The notes: generated by a model from the sequence alone, not told the origin. DNA of 52,698 nt from Bacteroidia bacterium (GCA_017995075.1 JAGOJO010000011.1:2331-55028); one strand, 5' to 3'. Numbered from the stretch's first letter, positions 8,719 through 16,680 are shown. Numbers and translations are program-made.

Positions 8719-10020
8719 ATGAAAAAAATGAAACAACTACTCTTTACTTTTGCAATAACCATATTGTTCTTGCCAATTTTCTTGTTTAATATTGATTGTA
8801 ATTCGTTGGTTCGACCATTGGATGGTACTATCGAAGAGGTGTCCAAACCAGCCTATTCAAAAAGATTATGGTTTAATGGGATATATCAGGAGCAACTTGA
8901 AAAGTACGTCCAATCCAGTTTGCCGGGGCGAGATTTTTTTGTTAGATTAGTTAATAGCTGGCGATACATTCTTTTTCATCAAACTAATGTTAAAAATGTT
9001 CTCGTTGGAAAAAGCGATGTGCTCTATCAGGATTTCTATGTTGACGCCTTGTTAGGAAGAGATTTGGTGGACCGCAAGAAAATTATTGAAGATGTCAGGA
9101 AGTTTAAAGTTATACAGGATAGTTTATTGCAAAATGGTAAATTGTTCTTGCTTGTAATTGCACCTGGGAAACCATCTGTTTATCCTGAATTTTTACCTGA
9201 TAGTTTCTTTTTAGATAATATCACTCAAAGTAATTATTCGATGTATGTTAATGAGTTAAAATCAAAAGGTTGTTTTTTTATTGACGCAAGAAATTGGTTT
9301 ATAGAATTAAAGTCCAATAGCAAGTATCCTTTGTTCCCGAAAAATGGTACACATTGGAGTGGACATACTGTTCCGGTGTTGATGGACAGCATTGCAAGGT
9401 TTGTTGAAGCTAAGGTGAATTTTGAATTGGACGATTTCAACATCAGTCCTGGAGTGATTGAGAACAGTGATTTCCGTTTCACTGATAACGATATTGGGAA
9501 AACATTGAATCTTTTGCATGAACCTTCACAATGGAGTTTAACTTATCCTTTGGTAAAATTTGAAACCACCGGGAATAAAAAACCTCAATTGTTATCAATT
9601 GGAGATAGTTTCAATCAAAGCTTTTGGGGTTTCTATCCATTCTTTAAAATGTTGTTTGGGGTAAATACTCAGCAATGGTATTACAATAAGTTAATTGCCT
9701 ACCCGGATGATTTGGAAAGGAAAATGATTGAGGTTAAAAAGTTGGACATCTATTCCGAAGTAATGTCGAGAGATATTATATTAATCGTAAGCACTGAGCA
9801 GAATTTGAATAATTTTTGTTTTGAATTTACCGACCAGTTTTATCCTTACGCTGAGTTTGGGCTTCAGCGCTTCGGTAATAGGAAAGACGAGTACATTTTT
9901 AAAATTAAAAGCGACTCTAGTTGGATGAATCAGGTTCGTCTGAAAGCTACAACCGCTGGTATTCCTTTAGATACTATGATTCAATTAGATGCGAATTGGA
10001 TGGTGTTGAACGCTAAATAG
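8719..10020 (+). CDS. AlgJ/AlgX-like SGNH O-acetyltransferase partner of the MBOAT protein
   Basis: A 433-residue protein with an N-terminal membrane anchor (about residues 7-25) and a periplasmic SGNH-like domain. It probably accepts an acyl group from the MBOAT protein upstream and moves it onto a surface glycan. The nucleophile motif G295-D296-S297 lies in SIGDSFNQSFWG, and the histidine motif reads NGTHWSGH with H212. In Pseudomonas AlgX the equivalent segment is D-T-H-W, with an aspartate two residues before the histidine; here that place is a glycine (G210). The swap may be a normal variant in Bacteroidota. Start and length fit the AlgJ group, and the two-base gap to the MBOAT gene supports joint function. 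Confidence 0.82.
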   Translation: MKKMKQLLFTFAITILFLPIFLFNIDCNSLVRPLDGTIEEVSKPAYSKRLWFNGIYQEQLEKYVQSSLPGRDFFVRLVNSWRYILFHQTNVKNVLVGKSDVLYQDFYVDALLGRDLVDRKKIIEDVRKFKVIQDSLLQNGKLFLLVIAPGKPSVYPEFLPDSFFLDNITQSNYSMYVNELKSKGCFFIDARNWFIELKSNSKYPLFPKNGTHWSGHTVPVLMDSIARFVEAKVNFELDDFNISPGVIENSDFRFTDNDIGKTLNLLHEPSQWSLTYPLVKFETTGNKKPQLLSIGDSFNQSFWGFYPFFKMLFGVNTQQWYYNKLIAYPDDLERKMIEVKKLDIYSEVMSRDIILIVSTEQNLNNFCFEFTDQFYPYAEFGLQRFGNRKDEYIFKIKSDSSWMNQVRLKATTAGIPLDTMIQLDANWMVLNAK

Positions 10021-10127
10021 TTGTTTGATTTTTCGTCAAGTGTTTAATTGGCTTTTATTCAATTTGTTAGTTAACATATTTTGCTTTTTGTAAAGTTAAA
10101 GGTGGAAAATAGTGTTGGTAAGAAGCG

Positions 10128-10135
10128 TATATTTG
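10128..10135 (+). promoter_or_regulatory. -7 promoter box upstream of the methyltransferase gene at 10146
   Basis: TATATTTG matches the Bacteroidota -7 consensus TAnnTTTG exactly and ends ten bases before the ATG at 10146. No TTG lies at the expected distance upstream, so the -33 part is weak. It suggests that the methyltransferase has its own near-leaderless transcript. Confidence 0.45.
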
Positions 10136-10145
10136 CCATCCACTT

Positions 10146-10958
10146 ATGAATGTTGCAGATTTTTTTAACCTGTTTGTTAGTGAATTGAAGACGATGGAGT
10201 CATTGTGGTCTTACTATAAATACCACACCGACCCCGCCAGTCTTCAGTTTCGGAAAGCCTATTTCTGCCAACGATTGGAGTATATTCAGCAACATATCAC
10301 TAAACCGGGATCCCTGACATGGGACGTCGGTTGCGGATACGGAACGACAGCACTTTTTTTGGCACTCAACGGCTACAAGATTCACGGTACTACACTGGAA
10401 TTTTACTATAAAGTAATCCCAGAACGCGTGAAGTATTGGTCTCAGTTTGGAGATGTTTCCGGATTTACATTCGATTATGAGGATATTTTTGAACCTGCTG
10501 TTTCCCATCGGGAGTATGATTATATCATCGTGCAGGATACTCTTCATCATCTCGAGCCATTGCCACAGGCTTTGTCTATATTGAAGGATCACTTAAAACC
10601 TTCCGGTGAAATGGTGATCATTGAAGAGAACGGAAATAATATTATTCAGTCAGCTAAATTGTATAAGCAACGCGGAAATAAACGGGTAATTGATTTTTAC
10701 GATGAGCGGCTGAAGAAAACCATTCTTTTAGGGAATGAAAATATCCGGTCGCTGGCAACATGGCGTAAAGAGTTCGAGGCACGCGGGTTGTCGATCCCTC
10801 AGGAAAGCGTTCAGTATGTTCGGGCATATCCTCCGTTTCTCTTCAATAAATACGGCTATAAGGAGGCGATTGAAAAGGAACAGCGCCTGTGGAAGAAGAG
10901 CAGTTTAATGCGGGAGTATTTCTTCTTCGGAATTAACTTTACTGCACGACATACGTAG
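10146..10958 (+). CDS. Class I SAM-dependent methyltransferase
   Basis: A 270-residue soluble protein with a Rossmann-type methyltransferase core. Motif I reads TWDVGCGYGTTALFLALNG at about residues 57-75, the post-I acidic position is replaced by GTTLE, and motif IV is DYIIVQDTLHHLEPLPQAL near residues 122-140. The later phrase LKPSGEMVIIEENG is typical of this superfamily. The C-terminal third (about residues 175-270) has no feature I recognise and may bind the substrate. It sits between the O-acylation pair and a GT2 gene, so a sugar or lipid substrate is likely but not shown. Confidence 0.8.
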   Translation: MNVADFFNLFVSELKTMESLWSYYKYHTDPASLQFRKAYFCQRLEYIQQHITKPGSLTWDVGCGYGTTALFLALNGYKIHGTTLEFYYKVIPERVKYWSQFGDVSGFTFDYEDIFEPAVSHREYDYIIVQDTLHHLEPLPQALSILKDHLKPSGEMVIIEENGNNIIQSAKLYKQRGNKRVIDFYDERLKKTILLGNENIRSLATWRKEFEARGLSIPQESVQYVRAYPPFLFNKYGYKEAIEKEQRLWKKSSLMREYFFFGINFTARHT

Positions 10959-10990
10959 GTCGTTCCCAAAGAAACTGTATTTTCGCAGAG

Positions 10991-11710
10991 ATGTCTCGCG
11001 GTAAATTATCCATTATTGTTCCCTGCTATAACGAAGAGCGAAGTATCCGTTTGATGCTCGATCGTTTGTTTAATGCAACACTACCGGATGGAGTTGCCCG
11101 CGAAGTGATTATTGTAAATGATTGCTCATCGGATGGAAGTGTGGGTGTGATTGAAGATTATATTAAATCTAACCCCGTATTTGATATTCGACTTTTTCAT
11201 CACTCTACGAATAGTGGAAAAGGTGCTGCATTACATACCGGAATATCAAAATCAAATGGTGATTTCGTGATTGTTCAGGATGCAGATCTTGAGTATGACC
11301 CTGAGGAGTTTAAAATCCTACTTCAACCTATGCTTGATGGTTTTGCAGATGTTGTTTATGGCTCTCGCTTTACCGGTGGACGTCCGCACAGGATTCTGTT
11401 CTTCTGGCATACAATCGGCAATAAATTCCTTACTTTTCTTTCCAATATGTTCACTAATCTGAACCTTACCGATATGGAGACTTGCTATAAGTTGTTCAGA
11501 AGGGAAATTATTCAAGCGCTGCAGCTGCAGGAGAAACGATTTGGCTTTGAACCTGAAGTAACGGCGAAAGTTGCTAAGGTGCCGAATGTGCGCATCTACG
11601 AAGTGGGTATATCCTATTATGGCCGTACGTACGCTGAGGGCAAAAAGATTAACTGGAAAGATGGCTTCAGGGCGATTTATTGTATTCTCCGTTACAATCT
11701 TTTTCGGTAG
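10991..11710 (+). CDS. GT2 glycosyltransferase, dolichyl-phosphate mannose synthase-like
   Basis: A 239-residue single-domain family 2 glycosyltransferase without the C-terminal membrane helices of the other GT2 in this window. It begins LSIIVPCYNEERSI, has VIIVNDCSSDGS near residue 40 and the metal-binding D-A-D in VQDADLEYDPEE near residue 95. The stretch DMETCYKLFRREII and the end YEVGISYYGRTYAEGKKI are typical of the DPM1-like group that uses polyprenyl phosphate as acceptor. A near-consensus -7 box (TATTTTCG, 10978-10985) ends five bases before the ATG. It may feed the GT-C enzymes upstream. Confidence 0.85.
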   Translation: MSRGKLSIIVPCYNEERSIRLMLDRLFNATLPDGVAREVIIVNDCSSDGSVGVIEDYIKSNPVFDIRLFHHSTNSGKGAALHTGISKSNGDFVIVQDADLEYDPEEFKILLQPMLDGFADVVYGSRFTGGRPHRILFFWHTIGNKFLTFLSNMFTNLNLTDMETCYKLFRREIIQALQLQEKRFGFEPEVTAKVAKVPNVRIYEVGISYYGRTYAEGKKINWKDGFRAIYCILRYNLFR

Positions 11711-11712
11711 TC

Positions 11713-12126
11713 TTATTGTTTGATCCCGGTGATGGTTGTTGTTCCATACCCGCCTAATCCGCCAGAACGGAAATAGATGATGGCGGTATCATTACTAAAG
11801 CTAAAGCTGCGAATGGTCGGTCCTGGCACCTGCAGCTCGTAACAGTATAAGTTAGAATCTACTTTAAATAAGTAACCATCTGCAATAATTGTACTGTCAG
11901 AGGTGCTGTCCTTAGCGATAGTAAATGTCCAGGCATAGGTGGTGTCGTATACATTCGGTGGCATACCCATTATCCATGTATAGTTGTTCTTGGTTCCGAT
12001 GTAATTCCCAACTACAACATCTCTGTAGTCGACTGGTGTTGCCGGAGTCGGTGTATCGTCGTTATCTTCCTTTTTGCAGGCAAAGAAAGTGGCAATAAGA
12101 AGGGAGTAAAAAAGGAGTCTTTTCAT
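11713..12126 (-). CDS. Small lipoprotein of unknown function
   Basis: A 137-residue protein on the minus strand with a lipoprotein signal (MKRLLFYSLLIATFFAC, acylated C17) followed by a KKEDNDD acidic linker and a TPTPATP stretch. The mature part is rich in aromatic and small polar residues (TWIMGMPPNVYDTTYAWTF) with alternating strands, as in small beta-barrel lipoproteins. I do not recognise a family. It is convergent with the GT2 gene upstream, the two stops being two bases apart, and divergent from the methyltransferase downstream, so it is an independent insert in the glycan region. Confidence 0.7.
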   Translation of the reverse strand: MKRLLFYSLLIATFFACKKEDNDDTPTPATPVDYRDVVVGNYIGTKNNYTWIMGMPPNVYDTTYAWTFTIAKDSTSDSTIIADGYLFKVDSNLYCYELQVPGPTIRSFSFSNDTAIIYFRSGGLGGYGTTTITGIKQ

Positions 12127-12184
12127 TGTTAAGGTAGTTTAGGTTGTATAAAATTACTCAATCTGGCTTAATATTGCAACATAA

Positions 12185-12913
12185 ATGGGAAATTTTACAT
12201 TCAAAGAACACGACGAAGAAGGTCTGCATACTCTGGAAGCCATCCAGGATGCAAGGAGTTTTAATGGATGGATGTATGAGGAAGTGGTGCCTTATTTGTC
12301 AGGAAATATACTCGAGGTAGGTAGTGGAATCGGAAATATATCTTCCTTCTTCATTGAAAGAAAATCAGAAATTACCCTTAGCGATATTCGCGAGAATTAC
12401 TGCCATGCGCTCGAAGTAAAATTCCCCGGACAAAACGTCATAAAACTCGATCTGGTACATCCCGATTTTATGAATGTCTATCAGGCATACCTCGGAAAAT
12501 TCGATAGTATTTTTGCTTTGAATGTGATTGAGCATATCGAAGACGACGTGCTGGCATTGCGGCATATTTTCCAGCTCCTGAAACCGGGCGGAAAAGTATT
12601 GATCCTTGTTCCGGCCGGACCCATCCTCTACAATAAACTCGATAAAGGCCTGTTTCATTTCCGCCGTTATACCCGCTCTTCTCTGCGCCAAAGTATCAGT
12701 GATGCCGGGTTCACCATTCGTAAAACCTGGTCGTTTAATGCCCTCGGAATTCCGGCATGGATTACCGGTGGACTCCTCTTCCGCGAGAAGGAAATCAAAA
12801 AAGGCCAGATGAATGCCTATGATAAACTGGTCCCGATTGCCCGATTACTGGATCAGCTTTCATTTAGAAGGATAGGCTTATCGGTCATCTGCGTGGGAGA
12901 AAAGCCCCGGTAG
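12185..12913 (+). CDS. Class I SAM-dependent methyltransferase
   Basis: A 242-residue methyltransferase. Motif I is ILEVGSGIGNISSFF near residues 39-53, followed by ITLSDI, whose aspartate would bind the ribose of SAM. Motif IV is SIFALNVIEHIEDD and then LKPGGKVLILVPAGPILYNKLD gives the classic post-motif loop, cited only as a landmark. The phrase KGLFHFRRYTRSSL is frequent in Bacteroidota and Cyanobacteria methyltransferases that neighbour glycosyltransferases. Substrate unknown. A near-consensus -7 box (TAATATTG at 12169-12176) with TTG at 12144-12146 lies eight bases before the ATG. Confidence 0.8.
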   Translation: MGNFTFKEHDEEGLHTLEAIQDARSFNGWMYEEVVPYLSGNILEVGSGIGNISSFFIERKSEITLSDIRENYCHALEVKFPGQNVIKLDLVHPDFMNVYQAYLGKFDSIFALNVIEHIEDDVLALRHIFQLLKPGGKVLILVPAGPILYNKLDKGLFHFRRYTRSSLRQSISDAGFTIRKTWSFNALGIPAWITGGLLFREKEIKKGQMNAYDKLVPIARLLDQLSFRRIGLSVICVGEKPR

Positions 12914-13126
12914 ACCGTATTTGAATCAACGATTATCCGATGATTTCATCGTGCCGCCTTTCTGAGATTTTCTTCGGTCTGACAAACAGATAATCTTTCG
13001 GGTCCGGGCAGAAAATATCGCCATTTTTCCAATTTATAGACTTTTCCCATTTCGGGACGGTTGATTGTGAAGAACATTTTCGTGTGAATCAACAAGTTAC
13101 GGTGAAATAAAAATTGTTAATACTGT

Positions 13127-13156
13127 TTGCAAATCGGAATATTTATCCTACTTTTG
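13127..13156 (+). promoter_or_regulatory. Promoter of the rplM-rpsI-rpsB ribosomal operon
   Basis: TTG at 13127-13129, a 19-base spacer and TACTTTTG at 13149-13156 match the Bacteroidota consensus in both boxes and spacing. Transcription would start at about 13160, leaving a leader of roughly 25 bases before the GTG start of rplM at 13186. The region 12914-13126 upstream holds a small hairpin (CGATGA/TCATCG at 12938-12951) and no gene that I can see. Confidence 0.7.
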
Positions 13157-13185
13157 CCCTCCCATTTAAAATCTAAATTAAAATC

Positions 13186-13635
13186 GTGGATACGTTAAGT
13201 TACAAAACCGTATCGGCTAATGCCAAGACCGTTACCAAGGAGTGGGTGGTACTGGATGCTAAGGACCAAGTGTTGGGCCGTTTTGCATCGCAGGCTGCTA
13301 TGATGCTCCGTGGTAAGCATAAAGCCAATTACACCCCGCACGCAGACTGCGGAGATCATGTGATCATCATTAATGCTGATAAGATTCGTCTCACAGGCCG
13401 TAAATGGACTGAGCGTGAGTACGTATCTCATACCGGTTATCCGGGTGGACAGCGTTTCGTTACGCCGGCTAAGCTGATTATTCAGAAGCCTACCGCCGTA
13501 GTTGAAAAGGCGATTTATGGCATGTTGCCAAAAACCCGTCTCGGAAACGCTATCAAAGGCAATCTCTTCATTTATGCCGGCGCAGAGCATCCACATGGTG
13601 CACAGCAGCCGAAAGCGGTAACCTTAAAGTACTGA
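13186..13635 (+). CDS. rplM: 50S ribosomal protein L13
   Basis: A 149-residue ribosomal protein of the large subunit. It starts with GTG, and the translated start (V/M)DTLSYKTVSANAKTV is the usual N-terminus in Bacteroidota, so I accept the GTG. The core WVVLDAKDQVLGRFAS, AAMMLRGKHKANYTPH, CGDHVIIINADKIRLTG and the AIYGMLPK segment with the closing AEHPHGAQQPK are all family signatures. rpsI follows after nine bases, the universal L13-S9 pair. A strong promoter lies upstream at 13127-13156. Confidence 0.97.
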   Translation: MDTLSYKTVSANAKTVTKEWVVLDAKDQVLGRFASQAAMMLRGKHKANYTPHADCGDHVIIINADKIRLTGRKWTEREYVSHTGYPGGQRFVTPAKLIIQKPTAVVEKAIYGMLPKTRLGNAIKGNLFIYAGAEHPHGAQQPKAVTLKY

Positions 13636-13644
13636 TAGGAAAAC

Positions 13645-14031
13645 ATGGAAATTACACATACCATAGGTCGTCGTAAGACCGCTGTTGCCCGCGTTTATGT
13701 ACAAACCGGTAACGGTACAATCAAAGTGAACAATAAGGATTACAAAGAGTATTTCCCGACACTTCCATTGCAGAACCTCATTAAGCAGGCGTTTGATCTT
13801 TCTAAAACAACAGATCAGTACGATGTTAATGTGAATGTATTTGGTGGCGGATACAATGGTCAGGCGGAAGCAATCCGTATGGCTCTTGCCCGGGCACTTT
13901 GTAAAATCAATGCCGAATATCGCCCGGTGTTAAAGGCGAATGGTTTGCTTACCCGTGATCCACGTATGGTTGAACGTAAGAAGTTCGGTCAGCGCAAAGC
14001 ACGTCGTCGCTTCCAGTTCAGTAAACGTTAA
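13645..14031 (+). CDS. rpsI: 30S ribosomal protein S9
   Basis: A 128-residue small-subunit protein. It begins with the family phrase [13 protein letters not shown], has [19 protein letters not shown] in the middle, shown as a landmark, and ends [17 protein letters not shown]. The C-terminal basic tail ending in K-R reaches the decoding centre and contacts the P-site tRNA in the family. Length is normal. It sits nine bases after rplM and 31 bases before rpsB, all on one strand, as in most Bacteroidota. Confidence 0.97.
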   Translation: MEITHTIGRRKTAVARVYVQTGNGTIKVNNKDYKEYFPTLPLQNLIKQAFDLSKTTDQYDVNVNVFGGGYNGQAEAIRMALARALCKINAEYRPVLKANGLLTRDPRMVERKKFGQRKARRRFQFSKR

Positions 14032-14062
14032 TCCACATTCTTACAATTATATAATCAGCGTA

Positions 14063-14914
14063 ATGATCAACGTAACGCAAGAAGAACTCCTCAATGCAGG
14101 TGTCCATTTCGGTCACTTAAAGCGCAAGTGGAATCCGAAGATGGCTCCGTACATCTTCATGGAGCGCAATGGAATTCATATCATCGATCTGAATAAAACC
14201 CACGCAAAACTTGAAGAAGCTGCAGCTGCTGTGAAGCAAATTGCAAAATCAGGTAAGAAAATTCTCTTCGTAGCTACAAAGAAACAAGCGAAGGAAATTG
14301 TTGCCGCTGCTGCTAAATCAGTAAATATGCCTTATATCACTGAGCGCTGGCCCGGTGGTATGTTAACCAACTTCGCTACTCAGCGTAAGTCAGTGAAGAA
14401 AATGACTTCATTGGATAAGATGTTGAGTGATGGTACCGTTGACAATCTTTCTAAAAAAGAGCGTCTGATGATGGGCCGTCAAAAGTCGAAGATGGAAAAA
14501 CTGCTCGGTTCTATCGCAGACCTGAACCGTTTGCCTGCTGCTCTCTTTATCGTGGATACTGTGAAAGAACATATCGCGGTAGATGAAGCAATAAACCTGG
14601 GAATCCCTACGCTGGCTATCAATGATACCAATAGCGATCCTTCATTAATCGATTTCCCGATTCCGGCGAATGATGATGCAAGTAAGTCTATTGAATTGAT
14701 CATGCATATTATGGTGAAGTCAATCGAAGAAGGTTTGGCTGAGCGTAAAGTGGATAAAGAACAAGAGCGTGAACGCGAAGCAGCGAATGAGGAAGAATCA
14801 GATGACCGTAAAATGTCGGCTGTAGCTGATGAAGACGGTGGTGATGCTGCTCCTTCAGGCGGTGGAAACCCAAAAGGTGGCCCGCGTCCCCGTAAAGCTG
14901 GTCCTCGTAAATAA
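14063..14914 (+). CDS. rpsB: 30S ribosomal protein S2
   Basis: A 283-residue small-subunit protein. The start at 14063 gives MINVTQEELLNAGVHFGHLK, the canonical S2 beginning; an in-frame start 41 codons upstream would lie inside rpsI and is not credible. The phrases WNPKMAPYIFMERNGIHIIDL and ERWPGGMLTNFATQRKSVKK are family marks, cited as landmarks. The C-terminus extends about 50 residues past the core as an acidic then Gly/Pro/Lys-rich tail (EREREAANEEESDD, then GGGNPKGGPRPRKAGPRK). Such tails occur in S2 of several Bacteroidota. tsf follows, the standard S2-EF-Ts order. Confidence 0.97.
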   Translation: MINVTQEELLNAGVHFGHLKRKWNPKMAPYIFMERNGIHIIDLNKTHAKLEEAAAAVKQIAKSGKKILFVATKKQAKEIVAAAAKSVNMPYITERWPGGMLTNFATQRKSVKKMTSLDKMLSDGTVDNLSKKERLMMGRQKSKMEKLLGSIADLNRLPAALFIVDTVKEHIAVDEAINLGIPTLAINDTNSDPSLIDFPIPANDDASKSIELIMHIMVKSIEEGLAERKVDKEQEREREAANEEESDDRKMSAVADEDGGDAAPSGGGNPKGGPRPRKAGPRK

Positions 14915-14927
14915 TCAAAGGATACAG

Positions 14928-14957
14928 AGAGCGGGATGTCAAAAGGCATCCCGTTCT
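14928..14957 (+). terminator. Hairpin between rpsB and tsf, possible attenuating terminator
   Basis: An 11-bp stem (14928-14938 with 14947-14957, one G-T pair) around the core CGGGATG/CATCCCG and an 8-base loop. It is not followed by a good T run, only TTCTTACTAAAAG, so it may separate or dampen rather than fully end the rpsB transcript before tsf. Confidence 0.5.
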
Positions 14958-15069
14958 TACTAAAAGGGAATTTCGTTTTTAATGTTTTCTTAAAAGCGAT
15001 TCAATCATTAAATATTAATGGGGTGTTTTATTCATCCCGATTCATTCAAGAAAAAATACCAATAATAAA

Positions 15070-15906
15070 ATGTCAACTACTGCTCCAGTTACAGCTGCCG
15101 ATGTAAACAAACTGCGTCAAATGACCGGTGCCGGCATGATGGATTGTAAAAAAGCACTCGCTGAGTCGGGTGGAGATTTCGACCAGGCTGTCGATTATCT
15201 TCGTAAAAAGGGTCAGAAAGTAGCGGCTAACCGCGCTGACCGTGAGGCGAAAGAAGGTTATATTATCGCGAAAGCAAATGCTGATAATACTGCCGGTTAC
15301 CTGATCTCCGTAAGTTGCGAAACTGACTTCGTTGCGAAGAATCAGGATTTCGTGAATTTCGTTGAAGGAATTCTTAACGTAGCTATGACGAATGATCCTG
15401 CTGATGTGGATGCGCTGAAAGCTCTTTCACTCGATGGAACTTCGATCAACGATAAATTGTTCGATATGATCGGTAAAATCGGTGAGAAAATCGAACTGAG
15501 TGCATATGAAAAAATTTCTGCTCCGAAAGTAGTGGTGTACAATCACCCTGGAAATCGTCTGGCTTCTATGGTTGGACTTTCTTCTGCTACTGCTGCTGCT
15601 GATGCAGGTAAAGACGTGGCGATGCAGATTGCTGCAATGAATCCTGTTGCAATCGATAAAGACGATGTGGATAGCACCGTGATCGAGCGTGAATTGGAAA
15701 TTGCAAAAGATCAGATTCGTGCTGAAGGTAAGCCGGAAGAAATGGTAGAGAAAATTGCGCAAGGTAAGCTCAATAAATTCTACCAGGAAAATACACTGTT
15801 GAACCAGGCGTTCGTGAAGGAAGATAAGAAATCCGTGAAGCAATACCTTGATGGTGTTGAGAAAGGATTGACGGTGACAATTTTCCGTCGCGTGCAAATC
15901 GGCTAA
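15070..15906 (+). CDS. tsf: Translation elongation factor Ts
   Basis: A 278-residue guanine nucleotide exchange factor for EF-Tu. The N-terminal UBA-like domain reads VNKLRQMTGAGMMDCKKAL, followed by GDFDQAVDYLRKKGQKVAA. The TDF motif that inserts into EF-Tu is T85-D86-F87 in SCETDFVAKN. The closing part, KQGKLNKFYQENTLLNQAF-like followed by VKQYL, is complete. Length matches the two-subdomain form. It lies 155 bases after rpsB and ends in a strong hairpin terminator that starts 17 bases past the stop. Confidence 0.97.
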   Translation: MSTTAPVTAADVNKLRQMTGAGMMDCKKALAESGGDFDQAVDYLRKKGQKVAANRADREAKEGYIIAKANADNTAGYLISVSCETDFVAKNQDFVNFVEGILNVAMTNDPADVDALKALSLDGTSINDKLFDMIGKIGEKIELSAYEKISAPKVVVYNHPGNRLASMVGLSSATAAADAGKDVAMQIAAMNPVAIDKDDVDSTVIERELEIAKDQIRAEGKPEEMVEKIAQGKLNKFYQENTLLNQAFVKEDKKSVKQYLDGVEKGLTVTIFRRVQIG

Positions 15907-16273
15907 GGTTACAGATTACAGATAACAAGAGGGGGCGTTTGCAGAGCAAACGCCCCCTCTTGTTTTACAGTTACTACAGATACTACAGATACTACAGATA
16001 GCTACAGATTTACGGAGGAGGGTTGCAGATTACAGATTGGTGCGGAGTGATTAGGATGATACAGACTTTACGGATTTACAGAGTACAGATCCCTGAAGTA
16101 GAGCGGAGCACACTTCAGGGCGAGGATGATACCGATATACAGATTACAGATTGTGGGATGTTGAGATGTGCAGATTGCAGATGTACAGATAGTGGATTAC
16201 GGATGTTACTGATTACAGATGGCAGTGCCGTGAAGTGTGGTGTAAAATATGCTTTGCTTGCAAAGTGTATTTT
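15907..16273 (+). repeat. Degenerate TACAGAT-rich repeat element, copy 1 (upstream of lysA)
   Basis: About 370 bases made of irregular iterations of (T/C)TACAGAT, TACGGATT and similar words, with nested hairpins. A second copy in the same orientation lies at 18088-18443, just after lysA. Shared blocks include GGTT(A/G)CAGATTACAGAT, CGGAGTGATTAGGAT, GGATTTACAGAGTACAGATC and a 3' block in which the 20 bases from 16246 on, AATATGCTTTGCTTGCAAAG, are identical. Open frames in this stretch (for example 16023-16316) are made from repeat words and are not credible genes. Confidence 0.8.
15924..15964 (+). terminator. Strong intrinsic terminator of tsf, embedded in repeat copy 1
   Basis: A perfect 19-bp stem (15924-15942 with 15946-15964) with a three-base loop AGA, GC-rich in the middle and followed by TTTT within the stem end. 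It lies 17 bases after the tsf stop. The stem is a variant of the hairpin at 18107-18149 in repeat copy 2, so a repeat-borne hairpin appears to serve as the terminator here. Confidence 0.8.
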
Positions 16274-16276
16274 GCG

Positions 16277-16680
16277 GCATCGTCCTACAAATCCACACGC
16301 AACCAAACCCCGTTAGGGGTGACATATGAATAACAAAAGAAACAACAACTAAACCAAACCCCTTTAGGGGTGACACCCAGTCTGCAAACAAAATCTGCGA
16401 CTTGCACAACTTATAAAACTACATCGTCCGACAAATCCACACGCAACCAAACCCCGTTAGGGGTGACATATGAATACCAAAAGAAACAACAACTAAACCA
16501 AACCCCTTTAGGGGTGATACCCAGTCTGCAAACAAAATCTGCGACTTGCACAACTCATAAAACTACATCGTCCGACAAAACCACACGCAACCAAACCCCT
16601 TTAGGGGTGATATATGAATAACAAAAGAAACAACAACTAAACCAAACCCCTTTAGGGGTGATACCCAATCTGCGAACAAC
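16277..16680 (+). repeat. 144-bp tandem repeat array (about 2.8 copies) with paired CCCC/GGGG palindromes
   Basis: The same 144-base unit recurs with few changes: the word AACCAAACCCC starts at 16301, 16445 and 16589, and its sister AAACCAAACCCC starts at 16351, 16495 and 16639. Each unit thus contains two palindromes of the form ACCCC(G/T)TTAGGGGT, 51 and 93 bases apart. The rest of the unit (GACATATGAATAACAAAAG, AACAAAATCTGCGACTTGC, ACATCGTCCGACAAA) is equally conserved. Because 144 is divisible by three, an open frame (16370-16621) runs through the repeat, but nothing suggests it is translated. Confidence 0.9.

Noticed and set aside
13940-14062. Extended N-terminus for ribosomal protein S2
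   Set aside because: The extra 41 codons lie inside rpsI in another frame, and the canonical S2 start is at 14063.
14479-14949. 156-residue antisense frame over rpsB
   Set aside because: It is a shadow of the codon pattern of rpsB; Ser/Arg-rich translation without any motif.
16023-16316. Small Cys-rich frame in repeat copy 1
   Set aside because: The residues arise from repeated ACAGAT/TGCAGAT words; the equivalent stretch in copy 2 does not keep the frame.
16370-16621. Open frame through the 144-bp array (repeat protein)
   Set aside because: It stays open because 144 is divisible by three; the translation is low-complexity Thr/Gln/Asn repeat with no start signal, and the same units lie outside the frame.
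16277-16680. Possible CRISPR array
   Set aside because: The repeat has a 144-base period and the whole unit is conserved, including the parts that would be spacers. No cas gene is near.
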